Origin: CAYPNP01 sp964412195
GTDB taxonomy: Bacteria > Acidobacteriota > JAAYUB01
DNA length: 64,000 bases
Assembly (NCBI GenBank): GCA_964412195.1
Contig: CAYPNP010000007.1
Span: 62,001-126,000 of the forward strand
Reading direction: 5' to 3'
Both the position numbers and the translations under genes were made by a program. Under the pieces are notes generated by a model. That model ran no database searches. It saw nothing but the letters and a program-made list of their open reading frames with translations, and was not told where the DNA came from. Below, in pieces: positions 1 through 8,752 of this stretch (positions within the stretch are counted from its first letter, which is position 1; each line of letters starts with the position of its first letter).

Positions 1-2558
1 TTCTCCCCGGGGTTGAGGTGCAGCGTCACCTCGGTGCTCAGCGGGGCGCCCCCGACGGTGTAGAACGCCGTCAGGACGATGTCGGCGGCCGCAGCGGGAT
101 CGGCGTTGAGCAGCGCCAGCCGGGTCCACCAGCCGCCGCCCACGGCGAACTGCGGCGCGAAGAGGTCCACCGGCGCCGGCACCGGCGTCGGCTGGCCGTC
201 GGCCGCCGCCAGGATGTCCCGCTGGGGCTGGAGCGCCAGGACCGCCAGCAAGTCTCCGGTGGCCACCTGGCTCGCGGCGGCCACGGGAGCGCTCGACCGC
301 AGCAGGACATAGTCCGTGTCCGCCAGGTACTGCGTGGAGAAGGCGGCGGCCAAGTCCACTTCCACCTGCCCCCGGGCCGGCAGGTACCAGCCGGAGCTGG
401 TGGCCGCCGGGACGCCGCTCGTGTTGTAGTGGTGCAGCTCCAGAAGGAACGAGGCGGGGGAGGCCATGGGATTGATCACCACCAGCCGGTTCTGCGCCCC
501 CCACTCGGTGACCACGGCCGGCGCCAGCCAGCGGGTGGCTAGGTCGGCCAGGGCCGGCGTGCCGTCCAGGGACTGGCCGGCGAAGTCGCCGTTGAGGGAG
601 AAGGCCTGCACCGGCGCGTCGGAGGCGAGCCGCACCCAGCCGGGATCCGGAGTGGAAACGCCGAAGAACCCGGAAGCCCCCCCGGCCATGTTGATCGCCA
701 GCTGGCCGGGAGTCAACTCCAGTTCGAGGGGATTGAGCGGGTTGGGATTCCCGACCGGCGCGCCGGTGCCATCCAGCCAGCTCAGCTCGCACGCGGCGGG
801 TTCGACGCCACCGTCGACGATGGAGATCCCGGTGTAGTCCGCGCCGGAACCCCGGACGTCCGGCAGGTACACGGCCCGGTGGCGCAGCGGCAGCACCCGC
901 GTGTAGGGCAGCGGCACCGTGACCTCCCGGGCTTCCCCTTCCAGGTCCAGCTGCACCCGTCCCGGAAAGGCCTGCAGGTCCTGCGGCCGCGCCAGGCAGG
1001 CCCAGCCGGACAGCCAGGGCAGCACCGTGGCGGCGCCGGCGCCGATCGTGCGCGAAGGGTAGGTCTGGCCGGCGCCCAGGGCGATGAGGCCGAGCCCTTC
1101 CGCCGCGTCGTCCAGTGGCCGGCTGGCGTTGTAGTCCGGCCCCAGCACCAGGAAGTAGTTTTCGGCGGTCAGGTAACCGTACCCCGGCCACTGGCAGCGG
1201 GCCTCGATCCGGTACCAGCCGGGGGGCCAGTTCTCCGTGTGGCCGATCTGGTACCAGTTGTAGCCGTCCGATCTGTTCAGAATGACGTAAGGATTGCCGC
1301 CGTTGGAGGCCGTCCAGACCAGGTTGCCGTTGGCGTTGTAGATGCTCACGTACACCGGCGTGGATCCCGTCAGGACCACTTCCCGGGTGCTCCACGGATT
1401 GACGGGGCTCACCAGCCTGCGGAAGGCGAACACGTTGAAGAACGAGGGATTCGCGACGGTGAAATACGTCCCCGCCCCGGCGAGACCGAAGGCGGTGTAG
1501 ATGCCGAGGAACGCCCCCGGCCGCGAGACGGTGTTGGCCACCGCCCGGGACCGCACCCACCGGCTGACCGGCAGGACGCCGTCCACCGGCTGAGGCTGGG
1601 CCACGGCGGCGTCTACGGCCTCGTAGAACGCCGCCTCCGACACGATGACGCCGGTCTTTCGCTCGCGGAGCGCGGCGTTCAGCGCCGCCAGGTAGGTGTA
1701 CCCCGCGGGGTAGCCGCCGTATGTGGGCGACTGGGTGGCCGCCAGGGTGAAGAACAGGGCGGGCGCGCCCCGGTAGATCAGGTCGGGCAGGGACTTGTTG
1801 AACGAATAGGCGGTGCCGCCCATGACGTCCGGCCCCATGGTGTTCCACATGTCGAAGTACTGGAGGTTCACCTGCGGGGTCCGGCCCCGCACGTCGCGGA
1901 TCTTGTTGCGGTATAGGTATTCCGCCACCAGTTCCGCGGCGCACTCGTTCATGCCCTCCTCGGCCCAGGAGGCGAAGAGCCCGAAGTCGTCGTGGTAGGA
2001 GTGGGTCAACTCGTGGAGCATCACGCCGTCGTACACCGGGTCGTTGGCCAGGTCCTCGTCGGTCCGGCCGTCGCCGTCGTTGTCGATGCCGTCAAGGGGG
2101 TCCTCGTCGGTCCGGCCGTCGCCGTCGTCGTCGTGGTGGTACGGCGCACCCGGGTAGGAGGAGATCAGGATGGAATTGGTGGAGGCGTCGTAGAAAAACC
2201 AGCCCGGATTGGTGTCATCGTACTTGACGGTGATCGACAGGTTGGGATTGGGCGGAGGGCCGTAGTAGTCCTGGATCTGCCCGGCCACCAGGTTCAGCAG
2301 GTCCAGCAGGTAGGAGGCATAGGCCATGTCCACCGTGGTGGAATCGATCGTAAAACTATACCCCGTGATCTTGCCGGGAGGAACCACGGGGCGGTTCCGA
2401 TAGAACTCCGCGGTGGGCAGGATGGGCTGCCGGTGGGCGTCGAAACCGATAATCACCCCGCCGCAGGCGGGCGGTGAGGCGGGCTCCACGGCCCAGGCGG
2501 AGGCGCCCAGCGCGCCGAGCAGCAAGATCACGAAGGAAATTCGATGCAGAAAATCCAT
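1..2558 (-). CDS. Secreted HExxH metallopeptidase-like protein, 3' end beyond window
   Basis: The reverse-strand frame stays open from an ATG at 2558 to the left edge, so at least 852 residues are present and the C-terminus is missing. Residues 1-24 form a signal peptide (MDFLHRI then a hydrophobic core ending near AWA). Two acidic calcium-loop repeats of the type NDGDGRTDED lie around residues 145-170 and resemble thrombospondin type 3 loops. They are followed by the zinc motif HELTH at residues 182-186 and a downstream helix (SWAEEGMNE) that could give the third, glutamate ligand, as in gluzincins. The rest looks like extracellular beta-rich domains. An exported calcium-stabilised protease is the best inference. 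The family was not identified and the substrate is unknown. It is transcribed divergently from the TonB-like gene. Confidence 0.8.
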   Translation of the reverse strand, partial: MDFLHRISFVILLLGALGASAWAVEPASPPACGGVIIGFDAHRQPILPTAEFYRNRPVVPPGKITGYSFTIDSTTVDMAYASYLLDLLNLVAGQIQDYYGPPPNPNLSITVKYDDTNPGWFFYDASTNSILISSYPGAPYHHDDDGDGRTDEDPLDGIDNDGDGRTDEDLANDPVYDGVMLHELTHSYHDDFGLFASWAEEGMNECAAELVAEYLYRNKIRDVRGRTPQVNLQYFDMWNTMGPDVMGGTAYSFNKSLPDLIYRGAPALFFTLAATQSPTYGGYPAGYTYLAALNAALRERKTGVIVSEAAFYEAVDAAVAQPQPVDGVLPVSRWVRSRAVANTVSRPGAFLGIYTAFGLAGAGTYFTVANPSFFNVFAFRRLVSPVNPWSTREVVLTGSTPVYVSIYNANGNLVWTASNGGNPYVILNRSDGYNWYQIGHTENWPPGWYRIEARCQWPGYGYLTAENYFLVLGPDYNASRPLDDAAEGLGLIALGAGQTYPSRTIGAGAATVLPWLSGWACLARPQDLQAFPGRVQLDLEGEAREVTVPLPYTRVLPLRHRAVYLPDVRGSGADYTGISIVDGGVEPAACELSWLDGTGAPVGNPNPLNPLELELTPGQLAINMAGGASGFFGVSTPDPGWVRLASDAPVQAFSLNGDFAGQSLDGTPALADLATRWLAPAVVTEWGAQNRLVVINPMASPASFLLELHHYNTSGVPAATSSGWYLPARGQVEVDLAAAFSTQYLADTDYVLLRSSAPVAAASQVATGDLLAVLALQPQRDILAAADGQPTPVPAPVDLFAPQFAVGGGWWTRLALLNADPAAAADIVLTAFYTVGGAPLSTEVTLHLNPGE
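2051..2128. repeat. Two identical 30-bp direct repeats inside the metallopeptidase gene
   Basis: Positions 2051-2080 and 2099-2128 are identical over 30 bp with a 48-bp period, in frame. They encode the two acidic calcium-loop repeats just upstream of the HELTH motif. Perfect identity at the DNA level suggests a recent duplication or gene conversion. Confidence 0.85.
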
Positions 2559-2720
2559 GAACACATCCGATCGGGGAGCGCCTCGCGCGTCTCCCAGTTG
2601 CCGCCTCCCCCCAAAAAAGCCCGCAATAACGATGCCTGGGAATCCAAAAGGTTGCAACCGCAAATTTTATCAAACTTTTCCGGCGAACCGGGTATCTAAC
2701 ATTTGGAAACATGCCGGCCG

Positions 2721-2749
2721 TTGACTCGGTATAACGATTGGCATAGAAT
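2721..2749 (+). promoter_or_regulatory. Sigma-70-like promoter of the TonB-like gene
   Basis: TTGACT (2721-2726), a 17-bp spacer and TAGAAT (2744-2749) lie about 28 bp before the ATG at 2777. The -10 box follows TGGCA, a pattern seen at other promoters in the window. Confidence 0.65.
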
Positions 2750-2776
2750 ACGGCATTTGCAGGCAGGGTGGGCACT

Positions 2777-3553
2777 ATGACCACGACCGACACTCCCGAG
2801 ATCCGCAGCCATTCCCTCTATGAGGTCATGGCCCGGGACGAGCGTCGCCCCCTGCGGACGGCGATCATCGTGGCCATCGTGTTTCACATCCTCCTCTTCG
2901 TGATCCGCTTCCCCGAAATGGTCTCCCGCCTGGTCGAGCCCACCGTTTACCGGATCGTGAACATCAAGCCGCTGGACTCGCTGCCGCAGAACGCCGGCGG
3001 CGGCCCCCAGCCGGTCAAGACCCCCCAGATGACCTCGCCCACCAGCGTACCGAAGCCCCAGCCCACCTTCGTGCCCGTCCCGGACCTGACGCCCAACGAC
3101 CCCGAGCCGGTGTACGAGGAGCAGAAGATCACCCTGCCGGACTTCGACTCCACCATCGTCGGCGACCTGAGCATCGGCGAGATCTACGGCCCGGCCGGCG
3201 GCAGCGGCGGTGGGGTCGGCGGCGGCATCGGCGGCGGCATCGGTCCGGGCGAGGGGGACGGGGTCTACTCCGTGGGGGCCGGGATCATTCCGCCGGAGGC
3301 CATCCTGAAGCCGTCGCCCAAGTTCACCGACGACGCCATCCGCAACCGGATCTCCGGCGTGGTCCTGCTCTACGGCATCATCCGGAAGGACGGCCGGGTG
3401 GACAGCCTGAAGGTCGTCCGCAACCTGGGCTACGGCCTGGACGAGGAGGCACTCGCCACGGTGGCCACGAAATGGAAGTTCCGCCCCGCCATGAAGGACG
3501 GCCGGCCCGTGGACTGCTACGTCACCATCGAGGTGAATTTCACCCTCTACTGA
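2777..3553 (+). CDS. TonB family energy-transducing protein
   Basis: This 258-residue protein has one N-terminal transmembrane segment at about residues 27-45 (AIIVAIVFHILLFVI). A Pro-rich periplasmic linker and a glycine-rich stretch (about 140-155) follow. The C-terminal TonB_C domain includes GVVLLYGIIRKDGRVDSL and LDEEALATVATKWKFRPA, the typical TonB fold signature that ends in a beta strand. Such proteins couple inner-membrane proton motive force to outer-membrane transport or act as periplasmic linkers. No exbB/exbD or TonB-dependent receptor is adjacent, so the partner is unknown. A GTG nine bases upstream (2768) is in frame, but the ATG at 2777 has an AGGGTGG ribosome site and was preferred. 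Confidence 0.85.
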   Translation: MTTTDTPEIRSHSLYEVMARDERRPLRTAIIVAIVFHILLFVIRFPEMVSRLVEPTVYRIVNIKPLDSLPQNAGGGPQPVKTPQMTSPTSVPKPQPTFVPVPDLTPNDPEPVYEEQKITLPDFDSTIVGDLSIGEIYGPAGGSGGGVGGGIGGGIGPGEGDGVYSVGAGIIPPEAILKPSPKFTDDAIRNRISGVVLLYGIIRKDGRVDSLKVVRNLGYGLDEEALATVATKWKFRPAMKDGRPVDCYVTIEVNFTLY

Positions 3554-3564
3554 CCGGCGACCGC

Positions 3565-4395
3565 CTAACCATCTCCCCCGTTTTCCGTTTCCAGACAAGT
3601 CACCTGGAACTGCGCCTCGAGCGAGTGGGCCAACTGCAGCTCCTCCGCGGTCAGCTCCGCCGGAGAAGCGGACAGGTCCAGACCGAAGACTTCCTCGAAT
3701 CCCCGGGTGAACGCCGCCGCCAGGTCCCGGTAGGGGGGTACATCCGGGACGTGGGCGCCGATGCTGGTCATGACCTTCTGGAGGTCCTCCACTTCGGCCC
3801 GCATGGAGCCGGCCTGCAGCGGCCAGTCGTAGGCGTACGGGATGCTGCCGTGCTGGAGGAACGCGCGGCGGCCCCGCTTCTGGGCGCTGCCGATGATCTT
3901 GTGCTCCCCCACCACCAGCTCGAAGTGGGAGGCGGCGGAGAAGCAGGGATACGGGTTCCGGATGTAGTTGTCGGCGCGGGCCGGGCCCAGGGCGCCGTGC
4001 GACACGATGCGGGCCGGCACGCCCAGCGCCTGCAGGCCGCGGCAGAGGGCGCGGGAGACCTGCAGGTAGATCGCCATGATGCCGTGCTGCGGGAAGTGCT
4101 CGCGGTCGTTGGACACGACGCTGTAGGTCAGTTCCAGGTGGTGCAGCACCGCCGCGCCGCCGGTGGGGCGCCGGACGATGGCGACGCCGTTTCGCCGGCA
4201 GAAAACTGCATCCGCGGCGCTGGCCGCGCGCTGCTTGTTGCCCAGGCTGAGGGTCGGCACGTCCCAGCGGTAGAAGCGCAGAATGGTCTGGGGCGTCTCC
4301 GATTCCTCGGCCCGGGCGAAGAGGGCGGCGTCCCGGGCCATGTTCGCGGCGCCGGGCAGGGCCTCGTCGACGACCAGCCGCCAGGGAGTGGGCAT
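3565..4395 (-). CDS. lipM: Octanoyltransferase, LipM type (lipoate/biotin ligase fold)
   Basis: The 276-residue protein should transfer octanoate from acyl carrier protein to lipoyl domains (GcvH or 2-oxoacid dehydrogenase E2), the first step of lipoate synthesis. Visible family motifs are VRRPTGGAAVLHHLELTYSV near residues 74-93, then YPCFSAASHFELVV with the cysteine expected to form the acyl-thioester, then KIIGSAQKRGRRAFLQHGSI. These match the LipM layout more closely than ATP-using LplA. The cysteine context distinguishes it from LipB. It converges with the TonB-like gene with only 11 bp between stops. A GAGAGGTG ribosome site precedes the ATG. No lipA is visible in the window. Confidence 0.87.
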   Translation of the reverse strand: MPTPWRLVVDEALPGAANMARDAALFARAEESETPQTILRFYRWDVPTLSLGNKQRAASAADAVFCRRNGVAIVRRPTGGAAVLHHLELTYSVVSNDREHFPQHGIMAIYLQVSRALCRGLQALGVPARIVSHGALGPARADNYIRNPYPCFSAASHFELVVGEHKIIGSAQKRGRRAFLQHGSIPYAYDWPLQAGSMRAEVEDLQKVMTSIGAHVPDVPPYRDLAAAFTRGFEEVFGLDLSASPAELTAEELQLAHSLEAQFQVTCLETENGGDG

Positions 4396-4467
4396 GGGGG
4401 CATCACCTCTCGGAACCGACGGTCTCGAAAGGTGAGAATGTAGCCGGAGCGGGCGCGCTTTGCAAGC

Positions 4468-5388
4468 CTATTTTGCCGGGCAGGCCATGCTGATCACCGG
4501 GCAGGCGGCGTTGCGCACCACCTTGTCGGTGACCGATCCCAGGAATAGCTCCTCCACGAAATCCTTGCCGTGGGCGCCCATCAGGATCAGGTCGAAGCTC
4601 TCGGTCTGGGCCCGATCCAGGACCTCCATCGAGGGCACGCCGGCCACGACGTCGGTGGTCAGCCGGCACCAGTGCGCGGAGCCCTCCGGCAGGATGCCCT
4701 TCAGGCGCTCGCGCGCCGCCGCCAGCCGCTCCTCGTGCAGGTTGGGGAACGGCATGACCATCCCGACGTCGAACCCGATGGGGAAGATGTCCTCCAGCAC
4801 GTGCAGCACCTGGATCTCCGCCTGGTATTCCTGGCCCAGCGAGAGGGCCAGCGACAGGGCCGAGAGAGAGCACTCCGAAAAGTCCACCGGTACCAGGAGC
4901 TTGCGCAGTTGGATCGAGCCGGCCGGATCGGCGGGGTTGAGCGCCAGGCGGTCGTTCTCGTGGACGGTCATCACCGGCACCCGCACCATCTTCAGCAGGC
5001 GCTGCCCGGTGGACCCGTGGACCAGCCGCTTCAGCCCGCTGGCGCCGCCGCTGCCGATCACGACCAGGGCGATCTCGTTGGCGGTGATGAACCGGCTGAT
5101 CTCGAAGGAGGCCCGCTTGCCGAACTGCAGGTGGGTGTGCAGGCCGGCCGGGAGGTCGCCGGCGTGCTCGCGGTACCAGGCCAGGCGGGATTCGGCATAG
5201 GCGGCGATCTCCCCCCGGAGCGCCCCTTCGGCGTGCGCGGCCATCTCCGGCTCCACCCCCTCGCAGCAGACGTGCAGCACGTGCATCTCGGCCTCGTAAG
5301 CCCGGGCCATGGAGAGCGCATACAGGAACGCCGTCCCGGCGCTGGCGCTGAAATCCGTCGCGAAGAGAATTCGTCGCATCCGGAGCAT
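4468..5388 (-). CDS. Universal stress protein with two UspA domains
   Basis: This cytoplasmic protein of 306 residues carries two UspA folds in tandem. The first begins RRILFATDFSASAGTAF and ends near a GSGGASGLKRLVHGSTGQRLL nucleotide-loop region. The second begins KLLVPVDFSECSLSAL and carries GAHGKDFVEELFLGSVTDKV. Both show the G-x2-G-x9-G-[ST] type ATP-binding pattern, so nucleotide binding is likely. The start at 5388 is preferred because AAGGAGG lies just upstream. A longer in-frame ATG at 5406 would put that ribosome site inside the gene. It is transcribed divergently from ppa from a promoter overlapping the ppa promoter. The exact stress response is unknown. Confidence 0.88.
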   Translation of the reverse strand: MLRMRRILFATDFSASAGTAFLYALSMARAYEAEMHVLHVCCEGVEPEMAAHAEGALRGEIAAYAESRLAWYREHAGDLPAGLHTHLQFGKRASFEISRFITANEIALVVIGSGGASGLKRLVHGSTGQRLLKMVRVPVMTVHENDRLALNPADPAGSIQLRKLLVPVDFSECSLSALSLALSLGQEYQAEIQVLHVLEDIFPIGFDVGMVMPFPNLHEERLAAARERLKGILPEGSAHWCRLTTDVVAGVPSMEVLDRAQTESFDLILMGAHGKDFVEELFLGSVTDKVVRNAACPVISMACPAK

Positions 5389-5410
5389 GGTCCCTCCTTG
5401 TTTCAATTGA

Positions 5411-5439
5411 TTGCCGGCGTCAGCTGATATTATTATAAT
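5411..5439 (+). promoter_or_regulatory. Promoter of ppa, overlapping the divergent Usp promoter
   Basis: TTGCCG (5411-5416), a 17-bp spacer and a consensus TATAAT (5434-5439) sit about 40 bp ahead of the ppa ATG. Polymerase cannot occupy this and the divergent -10 box at the same time. Confidence 0.75.
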
Positions 5440-5460
5440 GCCGTGATTTCCAATTGTAAA
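5432..5460 (-). promoter_or_regulatory. Promoter of the Usp gene, overlapping the ppa promoter
   Basis: On the minus strand TTTACA (5455-5460 on plus), a 17-bp spacer and TATAAT (5432-5437) form a near-consensus promoter. Its -10 hexamer overlaps the divergent ppa -10 hexamer by four bases. Confidence 0.75.
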
Positions 5461-5480
5461 ACCGCCGGGCGAGGTGAGCC

Positions 5481-6068
5481 ATGAAACATCCCTGGTTCGA
5501 CATCGACATCGGACCCCGAACCCCGCGCGAGTTCTTCGCCCTGATCGAGATCCCCAAGGGGTGCCACATCAAGTACGAGATGGACAAGGCCTCGGGGCTG
5601 CTCCGGGTCGACCGCGTCCTCTACTCGGCGGTCCACTACCCGGCGAACTACGGTTTCATTCCCCGCTCCTTCTGCGGCGGCGATGAGGATCCCCTCGACG
5701 TGCTGGTGCTGGGCCAGGAGGCCGTCGCCCCGCTCTCCCTCCTGTACGCCCGAGCCATCGGCGTGATGCAGATCATCGACCAGAAGGAGGAGGACGACAA
5801 GATCATCGCCGTCCACGTCCACGACCCGGAGTACACCCACTACCGGGACATCAGCGAGCTGCCCGAGCACAAGCTCAAGGAGTTGCAGCGCTTCTTCGAG
5901 GACTACAAGGCCCTGGAGCACAAGGAGGTCAAGGTGGAGCGCTTCATGGGCCACATGGAAGCCTTCCGGATCATCCAGACCAGCCTCGACCTGTTCCAGC
6001 AGCGGCAGGGGGAGCTGCGCCAGGCCTACGGCTGGGCCGGCCCCGCCCCGGACGGAATCCCCGGCTAG
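5481..6068 (+). CDS. ppa: Inorganic pyrophosphatase, family I
   Basis: This soluble 195-residue enzyme hydrolyses pyrophosphate to phosphate and so drives biosynthetic reactions. The family I signature DEDPLDVLVL lies near residues 68-77. Other expected elements are the early EIPKGCHIKYEMDKASG loop and HYPANYGFIP. Length is in the normal range for bacterial family I enzymes, with a short non-conserved C-terminal tail (QAYGWAGPAPDGIPG). A GAGGTG ribosome site lies 5-8 bases before the ATG. It is monocistronic with its own strong promoter. An intergenic mobile-like repeat follows it. Confidence 0.95.
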   Translation: MKHPWFDIDIGPRTPREFFALIEIPKGCHIKYEMDKASGLLRVDRVLYSAVHYPANYGFIPRSFCGGDEDPLDVLVLGQEAVAPLSLLYARAIGVMQIIDQKEEDDKIIAVHVHDPEYTHYRDISELPEHKLKELQRFFEDYKALEHKEVKVERFMGHMEAFRIIQTSLDLFQQRQGELRQAYGWAGPAPDGIPG

Positions 6069-6074
6069 CCCCGC

Positions 6075-6215
6075 CCGGCGGTCAGTGCCGGTAAGCGTCA
6101 GCTGCCGGCGGGCAACTTGACTCCGCTGGAGAAGGCGCTCTGCATCTTCAAGAAAAATAGATAGTTGGGGGACATCTCGCGTCGGGGGATGACGCTTGCC
6201 GGAATTGACCGCCGG
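6075..6215. repeat. Dispersed ~140-bp element with terminal inverted repeats, copy A
   Basis: The left end (6075-6110) and the right end (6178-6215) are imperfect inverted repeats built on CCGGCGGTCA and AAGCGTCA / TGACGCTT. The interior resembles copy B at 59896-60039 (shared CTGGAGA, TCTGCAT, TCAAGAAAA, ATAGTTG, ACATCTCGCG). Two copies in 64 kb with no transposase indicate a non-autonomous MITE or REP-like family. Confidence 0.85.
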
Positions 6216-6230
6216 TCGTTGTCCGGATCT

Positions 6231-6248
6231 TGACAGAGCCTGGCACCA
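6231..6248. repeat. Solitary arm of the GAGCCTGGCACCA repeat
   Basis: An 18-base match, with one mismatch, to 17776-17793 within the right arm of the palindromic element at 17658-17791. No matching left arm is visible nearby. It lies just after MITE copy A, between ppa and the histidine kinase gene. Confidence 0.55.
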
Positions 6249-6296
6249 TGCATGGGGGACCCGCCGGTGTGGCGGCGGTCCGTCCAGATTGATTGT

Positions 6297-7907
6297 TTAG
6301 CCCGGATTGACCCGGGGCAGGGTGAAGGTGAAGGTCGAGCCGACGCCCCACTTGCTCTCGAGGAAGATCTGACCGCCCATGATCTCGACGAACCGGCGCG
6401 CGATCGACAGCCCCAGTCCGGTGCCGGAGGGCCGGTCCGCCAGCGGGTTGTCCAGCTGGACGAACTCCTCAAAGATGCGGGCCTGGTCTTCCTCCTTGAT
6501 GCCGAAGCCGGTGTCCTTCACCGACACGAAGACGAACCGGGGGTCCGCCTGCCACACCCCGGTCGAGATCAGCACATACCCCTTCTGGGTGTACTTGATG
6601 GCGTTGCTGACCAGGTTCAGGATGACCTGCTGGATGCGGCTGCTGTCCCCGAGCACGTCCGGCAACGGCTCCTGGACGTCGGTGCGCACGTCGAGTTTCT
6701 TTTCCTTGAGCAGGCCCAGCGCCGTGTTGGAGACCGTCTGGATGATCGGCTTCAGCCGGACCGGCTCCATGTTGATATCGAATTTCCCCGCCTCGATCTT
6801 GGAGATGTCCAGGATGTCGTTGATCAGGCCGAGCAGGTTCCGGGCGCTGTTGTAGATCGTGGTGATGTCGCGGCGCTCCTCCGGGCTCAGCGGGCCGTAG
6901 AGCTCCTGCAGCAGCACGCCGGAAAAGCCGATGATGGAGTTGAGGGGGGTCCGCAGCTCGTGGGACATGCTAGCCAGGAACGTGCTCTTGGCCCGGTCGG
7001 CGTCCTGCGCCTGCTTGACCGCCTGCTGGAGGAGCTCGTTCTTCTCGGCCAGCTCCCGGGTACGCTCCCGCACCTTTTCCTCCATCTCCAGGTAAAGCCG
7101 GTGGATCTTTCCCGCGTAGTCGTCCTTCTCCTCGATGACCTCGCGCAGGTTCTGGGTCATGGTGTTGAAGGTCCGGGCCAGGTCGGCGATCTCGTCGTGG
7201 CTCTTGACCGTGACCTGGATGTCCAGGTTGCCGGCGCCGACCTGCTGCACGCCCGCGGCCAGGTCCTTGAGCGGGCGGGTGATCCCGACGGCCAGGAAGA
7301 AGGCCAGCAGGATGCCCGCCAGGATGAAGAGGGCGGCTGACTGGATCATGCGGTAGGTGATCTGCCGCAGGCTCTTCTCCATCTCGTCGTAGGAGAAGGT
7401 GTAGCGGAGGGTGTAGCTGTGCTTGCCCCACTCCTCCACGAACGGGTAGACCACCTCGATGTACTCGCGGCCGCCGGACCACCGGTGGAAGTCTACGGTC
7501 TTCTCGATGCCGCGGATCTTGTTGAGGGTCGTCTGGTCGGTGATGATCCGCCCGACCTGCTCTTCCGGCGCGAGGTTGGCCTGCTGGACCTCGGAGGAGT
7601 CGAACAGCACCCGGCCGTTGACGTCGATCAGCTCGATCTTGCGGACGTCCTGGTTCAGCAGCAGGATGTCCAGCATCAACTCCTTGAACTTGATGAAGCC
7701 GCTCTGGAAGTAATTGCTGTAGGCCTCGACGATAGGGCGGGCCGAGAGCATGGTGTAGGCGTCGATCTTTTCCCGGATCTGGTTTTCGAAAATCTGCTTC
7801 TGCAGCTGGATCGCCTGGAAGGTGTTGACCGAAAAGATCAGCACGATCAGTAGGCTGGTCACCAGGATCAGCTTCCAGCGCAGCGATTTCCGTATCAGCT
7901 GGATCAT
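6297..7907 (-). CDS. Membrane sensor histidine kinase (HAMP, HisKA, HATPase_c)
   Basis: This 536-residue sensor has transmembrane segment 1 at about 12-31, a periplasmic sensing region at 32-188, segment 2 at about 189-209, HAMP at about 210-262 and a coiled-coil linker. The HisKA box is FLASMSHELRTPLNSIIGF with phospho-accepting His316. ATP-binding motifs follow: N box QQVILNLVSNAIKY, G1 DTGFGI and G2 GTGLGLSIARRF. It should autophosphorylate and pass phosphate to a response regulator, but none is encoded nearby, so it is an orphan kinase. It is the last gene of a three-gene operon and overlaps the upstream hydrolase stop by ATGA. Confidence 0.92.
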   Translation of the reverse strand: MIQLIRKSLRWKLILVTSLLIVLIFSVNTFQAIQLQKQIFENQIREKIDAYTMLSARPIVEAYSNYFQSGFIKFKELMLDILLLNQDVRKIELIDVNGRVLFDSSEVQQANLAPEEQVGRIITDQTTLNKIRGIEKTVDFHRWSGGREYIEVVYPFVEEWGKHSYTLRYTFSYDEMEKSLRQITYRMIQSAALFILAGILLAFFLAVGITRPLKDLAAGVQQVGAGNLDIQVTVKSHDEIADLARTFNTMTQNLREVIEEKDDYAGKIHRLYLEMEEKVRERTRELAEKNELLQQAVKQAQDADRAKSTFLASMSHELRTPLNSIIGFSGVLLQELYGPLSPEERRDITTIYNSARNLLGLINDILDISKIEAGKFDINMEPVRLKPIIQTVSNTALGLLKEKKLDVRTDVQEPLPDVLGDSSRIQQVILNLVSNAIKYTQKGYVLISTGVWQADPRFVFVSVKDTGFGIKEEDQARIFEEFVQLDNPLADRPSGTGLGLSIARRFVEIMGGQIFLESKWGVGSTFTFTLPRVNPG

Positions 7908-8752
7908 GGCGCCGGCTTCACCTCCCCCGCCGTCCCGGCATGCTGGTGGATGAATTTCCTCACGGTCTCGAGGTAGCGGTCGCCGCCCACCAGGAAGATG
8001 TTCATGTGGTCGGCCCCCTCCACCGGGTAGTAGTCCTTGGGCGGCGGGGCGATTCGGAAGAGCGCCTGGGACTGGTGGAACGGCACCGTCTGGTCCTGGG
8101 TGCCGTGGATGAACAGCTTGGGCAGGTCGCAGGTCCGGATGTACCGGGCGGTGTCCAGGGACAGGTTGGAAAAGAGGAACAGGAACTGCAGGATCGGGTT
8201 CTCCGCCGCCATGGAGGCGGCGTTGAAGAACGGGGCCTCCATCACCATACAGGCCGCCTCCTCCCGGGCCGCGACGCGCGCCGCGCCCACGTTGCCCAGG
8301 GAGAAGCCCCACAGCACCAGCCGCCGCGCGTCGGGGCAGTACCGCCGGCGGCAGCAGGCGTAGGCGGCGTCCACGTCGCGGTAGAAGCCCTCCTCGGAGA
8401 TGGTGCCCTCGCTGCGCCCGTAGCCCCGGTAATCGAACAGGAACCATGAGGCGCCCAGCGGCTTCATCCGCTGGACGAACTCCACGCAATAACCGATGTT
8501 GCCGCCGTTGCCGTGGAAATAGAGTATGACCGGCCCGTCCTTGTCCGGCCCCGGGATGAACCAGCCGTGGAGCAGGACGCCGTCCTCCGTTTTGAACTCG
8601 ACGTCTTCGGAGGGCATCTGGACGTCGGCCGGGGTGAGCGCCCACTCCTTCATCGGAAAGAAAGCAACCCGGTTCTGCCAGAGGAGCACGAGCACCTTCA
8701 TCACCAGGATGGACAAGGCCACGATCATCGCGGCCAGGATCAGTTTTTTCAT
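7904..8752 (-). CDS. Membrane-anchored alpha/beta hydrolase (BEM46/ABHD13-like)
   Basis: This 282-residue protein has one N-terminal transmembrane anchor (about residues 5-25) followed by an alpha/beta hydrolase fold. The oxyanion region is LYFHGNGGNIGYCVEF. The nucleophile elbow is GFSLGN with the serine in G-x-S-x-G. The acid is the aspartate in HGTQDQTVPF and the base is the histidine in GADHMN. The FDYRGYGRSEG strand is typical of the BEM46 group. The substrate cannot be told from sequence; small esters, lipids or peptides are possible. It lies between Nudix and kinase genes, sharing 4-bp overlaps with both, so the three are translationally coupled. Confidence 0.88.
   Translation of the reverse strand: MKKLILAAMIVALSILVMKVLVLLWQNRVAFFPMKEWALTPADVQMPSEDVEFKTEDGVLLHGWFIPGPDKDGPVILYFHGNGGNIGYCVEFVQRMKPLGASWFLFDYRGYGRSEGTISEEGFYRDVDAAYACCRRRYCPDARRLVLWGFSLGNVGAARVAAREEAACMVMEAPFFNAASMAAENPILQFLFLFSNLSLDTARYIRTCDLPKLFIHGTQDQTVPFHQSQALFRIAPPPKDYYPVEGADHMNIFLVGGDRYLETVRKFIHQHAGTAGEVKPAP

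Noticed and set aside
2356..2793. A 145-codon minus-strand frame upstream of the metallopeptidase
   Set aside because: It is in another frame from the metallopeptidase and crosses its signal peptide; no motif is present.
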